Shown piece after piece: positions 60,905 to 64,000 of a stretch of DNA of 64,000 nt. Under the pieces are notes generated by a model. It was not told the DNA's origin and did not search any database. It saw nothing but the letters and a program-made list of their open reading frames with translations. A program made the translations under genes and the position numbers. The stretch comes from Toxonevra muliebris (taxonomy: Eukaryota > Arthropoda > Insecta > Diptera > Pallopteridae): the NCBI GenBank assembly GCA_963691655.1, contig OY829326.1:136852998-136916997 (forward strand). Direction: 5' to 3'. Each line of letters begins with the position of its first letter. The first letter of the stretch is position 1.

Positions 60905-60953
60905 AGATCAGACGATCGTTTCGGAACCAGCTACGGTTCCTCATCAGTGATCT
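60905..60953 (-). ncRNA. Type I hammerhead ribozyme
   Basis: Read on the minus strand (60953 down to 60905): AGATCA (stem I), CTGATGAG (core box 1), GAACC-GTAGCT-GGTTC (stem II with a 6-base loop; with the adjacent G-C pair six base pairs), CGAAAC (core box 2), GATC, GTC (cleavage triplet), TGATCT (stem I). AGATCA and TGATCT are perfect complements. Stem III is minimal: A-U and C-G around a GATC loop; ACGATCGT is a palindrome, so two copies could pair to form a longer stem III. Cleavage is expected 3' of GTC, between 60911 and 60910. Hammerheads of this open-stem-I, short-stem-III form are known from Penelope-like elements and retrozymes. No RT of that type was seen nearby. Confidence 0.85.
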
Positions 60954-61249
60954 TTGTGATAGTTCCCTAATTTCAACAATCTATATAAGTGAAAGTACTA
61001 TAAAGTAAATGAGAATTACAAAGACCGTTATTTTCACTGAATAGTATTATTGAAAGGAACTACCACTACCGTTCTATATACTTTTTGTCATTCTTCTTTG
61101 GCACTTGTATTACATATTGGTTAGATTTTCTGACATCTAATATGAACCATGTCTGTTTATTAACAGACTTTTTTGTTAACCCTAAAAATGCAATCATGCT
61201 GAAAAAAAAAGTAAAAGTGTAATAACTCAAGAGCATTCACTAATAATTC
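60954..61249. other. Spacer between ribozyme and SINE
   Basis: No feature recognised; it may be part of the retroelement that carries the ribozyme. Confidence 0.4.
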
Positions 61250-61672
61250 TTTAACCTTCTAGACCTTCACCCAGAAGGTTGTGGGTTCAATTCTTCTCTT
61301 GTTCTGGTGGTTAATTCTCATAAATTTCTTATATTCTCTATCGATATAAAGTGAATGAGAATTATAAGAAAGTGTACAAGCACAAATCTTGATAGGCAAT
61401 GGCAAAATCACCAAGTGATAACAAATTGCCACACCGCCGTTCGCAACCGGCGTCAAACTGTGGGTCCAACCATCGCCACTGTGGTCTAGTGACAGCGTGC
61501 CAAAATCTTGTCTCTGGTGGCCATATTTCGGTTTTCGCCTAGGGTATAGTTTCTTATCTATCTTTCTTTCTCTCTTTCTTACTTTTTTTCATAACTTGGG
61601 GCTTTGGTACAATAGATCTTATAGGTCGTAGTGCCTGACTTTCGGTTCGTCCCGTCCTTCAAATAATAATAG
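61250..61672 (+). mobile_element. Dimeric tRNA-derived SINE (copy B)
   Basis: Matches copy A at 26083-26498 through most of its length. The first head keeps its box B side (GTGGGTTCAATTC) but lacks box A. The body has TATTCTCTATCGATATAA and CAATGGCAAAATCACC. The second head keeps TGGTCTAGTGACAG but box B is degraded. The tail (61594-61672) reads TTGGGGCTTTGGTACAA, AGATCTTATAGGTCG, CTTTCGGTTCGT, then AAT repeats. It matches the LINE tail at 52836-52891 better than copy A does. Confidence 0.85.
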
Positions 61673-63939
61673 CTTTCTAAAAAGTCGAATATCAACATAA
61701 CTAAATAAAATAAATTTCTTGAAGATCAAACCGTTCAAAACTCTCCTTCAAATTATAACCCATTGTTGTATGGAATCAAATCACTGTGTATCGGTCCCAT
61801 GAATAAATGAGAATATATTCGCATACATATCTGGGTAAAAGTGATTTCTAAGATTATTTATGTGGTATAACAATGTATACAATTTTATAAATATATTTTA
61901 TTTGTGGACTATCCTCGGACTCCGATTTTCTTTCCACATCCCTGAATGCAAATGCTTAGAATATTAAAGAGTACACGGGTAGCGTGTCGTTAGATGAAAG
62001 TTTAAGGATTGACCATATTTTTATTAGTTTTTTTTTTTAATCAGTTCCTGTTTCGAACATTTTCTATTGTTTTAGTACCAGGTATTTCACATATGCATCA
62101 TCAGATCAGATATACGAATAAATTTCAAAATTTTATGCCATTTTGAGATCAGCGAGAAAGAGAAGAATGACTAACACCTGTTAGTCAGAAAGAAGTAAGT
62201 TGCATCTCATGTGGGTTAAGTACTGGTTTATGTAGAGTGAAAGAAAAACTTATTCAAAATATATTTTAGATATTTTGTACACTGTGCAGCATAGCTTTGC
62301 TTTCAGTATGCAAATGCATACATATATACTAATGTATCTACATATCTGCATATATTTACATACTGTTGCAGAATAATATTATTATTTTTTTTTATTTCTG
62401 TTCACATTCCTTGTATCACTGTATAAATAATACAAAAATATAAATAACGTGATATTTGAGTTGAAGCTTGAATTGAATTTATGTTTTTGAACAAATAAAA
62501 ATATTTAATTTTTTAAAAAATAAATAAAAACTAAAAAGCAAAAAAAAAAACAAAATATACAAAGAGAAGTAAACAATTTTTAATCATAATATTTTTCCAT
62601 GAATTCTGTAGTAAATGCGCTTTAATTTTTTGTTTGGGCATGTGTAATATTTTGTTTTGATAATAACTTTTTTTATATACAATTTTTCAAATATGTATCT
62701 CTTTCATTTTAAAACTATCACTGATGAGGCCTTTTTCATTTATGTAAATTTTTTATTATATTTAACTGGCATTACGCTTTCATTCTCATTTCATTGAAAA
62801 TGACTAATTTCAATATTTAATTTTCTACTTTAATTTTTTAATTAATTTTAATTGCGTTGCTGACTTTTCCAACCACAAATTTTCACTGTCACAATGAAAC
62901 AATATAAAAAAAATTAAACGAGTAATGCAAAAAAAAAAAAAAAAATCATAAAATCATCATCAGCATAAAAAAAATTCATATATTGCACAGAAGCCTCCAT
63001 TTACGGCTGTGATAGTCGATTGCCTATGACGACGAGCGTACATAAACTCATTTGACATTTAAAAACGCGAGCGGGTAAGCGAGAATGAGTGAGTCAGTAA
63101 GGTAGCTCAGTTATGCTGACAGTCAGAAATGTCAGCGCTTTTAATAGTAAAAGTTGAGGGTTAAAAGTTCATTTCCGTTGAAATATGCAAATTATTATTA
63201 TTATTTTTTATTTTGTTGTCATATGAGTGTTTAAGAGTTGAATGCAATAATAATGACAAATGGGTATTTCAAGAAAACTTTTTTTTTGTTTTTATAGAAT
63301 TTCTGAAAAATCAAAAGTCAAACCTAAAAAAAAGTCATTATTCTTGCTATCATTTAATTGACTTCGTTTCTAACTTTCTACCATCATCAAAGAAGAAGAA
63401 GACGAAGAATTGGCCATAAAAACATATTGAAAGTGTATGTGAATTAGTAACAAGAAAGTACAGTATCAGTATAAAGTGCATAAAGTCAGTAGTTCCAAAC
63501 TTAGTAGTTTGAAATATTACTAGGTACTCAACAAAAACAAAACAAAACAAAAAACAAAAAAATAGGCCACAAAGCGGTTTGGTTTTCATACATAAAAGAT
63601 AAAGGTACAAATGTGAGCAGCTTTTGATTGCACTTTTGTGTAGTTTTTTCTTTTTTCCTCTCTGTTTTTACAAACGAACTTTTTGTTTTGATTTCGTAGT
63701 AAATTGCTTGAGTGAAAATTCAGTGGCCACAGTAAAAGAAAGTATATACTTTTTTATATGTATACGAGCGCCTAGTACAAAAAGTTGTAATAGTTAAAGT
63801 AAATGTTTGTTAGGTCATGCGAAAAAGCTGAAAGTGCACGCTGCAAAAAAAAAAAATGTGCGTAAAATTTAAGTAGTTACTTTATAAAAGTTTCCATTAC
63901 TACTTTTATGTAGTTTACAATGTAAATACTTTTTCTAAG
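61673..63939. other. Noncoding region
   Basis: No gene recognised. GTTTCG at 62050 and CATCATCAG at 62095 recall hammerhead boxes on the minus strand but do not fold properly. Confidence 0.5.
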
Positions 63940-63941
63940 TA

Positions 63942-64000
63942 CAGTAATCCCCGATTAATTGATCCCCACTTAATTACATTTCCCGTTTAGTTCAAAATGC
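63942..64000 (+). mobile_element. pogo-like element end, cut by window edge
   Basis: TA then CAGTAATCCCCGATTAATTG and ATCCCCACTTAATTAC, the same layout as the ends at 13232 and 23910. The rest lies outside the window. Confidence 0.45.

Noticed and set aside
62046..62104. Second hammerhead candidate (GTTTCG and CATCATCAG)
   Set aside because: Stem II and stem III cannot be paired with correct spacing, and stem I is absent.
62718..62760. CTGATGAGGCC on the plus strand
   Set aside because: No CGAAAC box at a usable distance and no stem II partner.

Overview
The window looks like gene-poor, AT-rich DNA from a higher (cyclorrhaphan) fly. Long A/T runs, CATACATATGTA-type tracts, fly-type mariner, Tc1, hAT and R1-clade remnants and tRNA-derived SINEs together suggest a tephritid-like fruit fly, but the species is an inference. 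I recognise no host protein-coding exon and no ordinary tRNA or rRNA gene. Most short open frames are chance frames in A/T-rich DNA or broken pieces of transposon proteins.

Layout. 1-7.5 kb: a Tc1-sized element with arms over 200 bp (1421-3879) carrying a SINE, then a 930-bp element with TAGGGTGGC ends and an 8-bp target duplication (4710-5639) holding a broken protein I cannot name. 7.5-11 kb: a LINE RNase H fragment fused to a broken mariner/Tc1-type transposase, two small hairpin elements and a hAT-type element (9865-10760). 11.7-16.9 kb: a large inverted repeat, split on its right side by a LINE 3' end with a 9-bp target duplication, enclosing a foldback element. 17-22 kb: two TTAA-type elements and two MITEs with long inverted ends. 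23.9-26.5 kb: a pogo-like element holding a LINE piece, an R1-clade relic and a dimeric SINE. 26.5-30.9 kb: nothing recognisable. 30.9-38.2 kb: an RT relic, three foldback elements, a broken transposase and an internally deleted mariner. 40-45.7 kb: a hAT-type element, a decayed ITm transposase and two possible MITEs. 48-55 kb: a second copy of the LINE 3' end, a 5'-truncated LINE, and half of a foldback. 57-64 kb: a complete but dead Tc1 element, another LINE relic, a hammerhead ribozyme, a second dimeric SINE and a pogo-like end cut by the window edge.

How the parts relate. The two dimeric SINEs (26.1 and 61.3 kb) share their 3' tail with the RNase H-bearing LINE found at 24.3 and 52.8 kb, so the window holds a SINE and its probable partner LINE. 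Four foldback elements are built from degenerate short words read forward in one arm and backward in the other. The clearest single signal is a near-canonical type I hammerhead ribozyme on the minus strand at 60905-60953: both core boxes, stems I and II, and a minimal self-complementary stem III are present. This class is known from Penelope-like retroelements and retrozymes.
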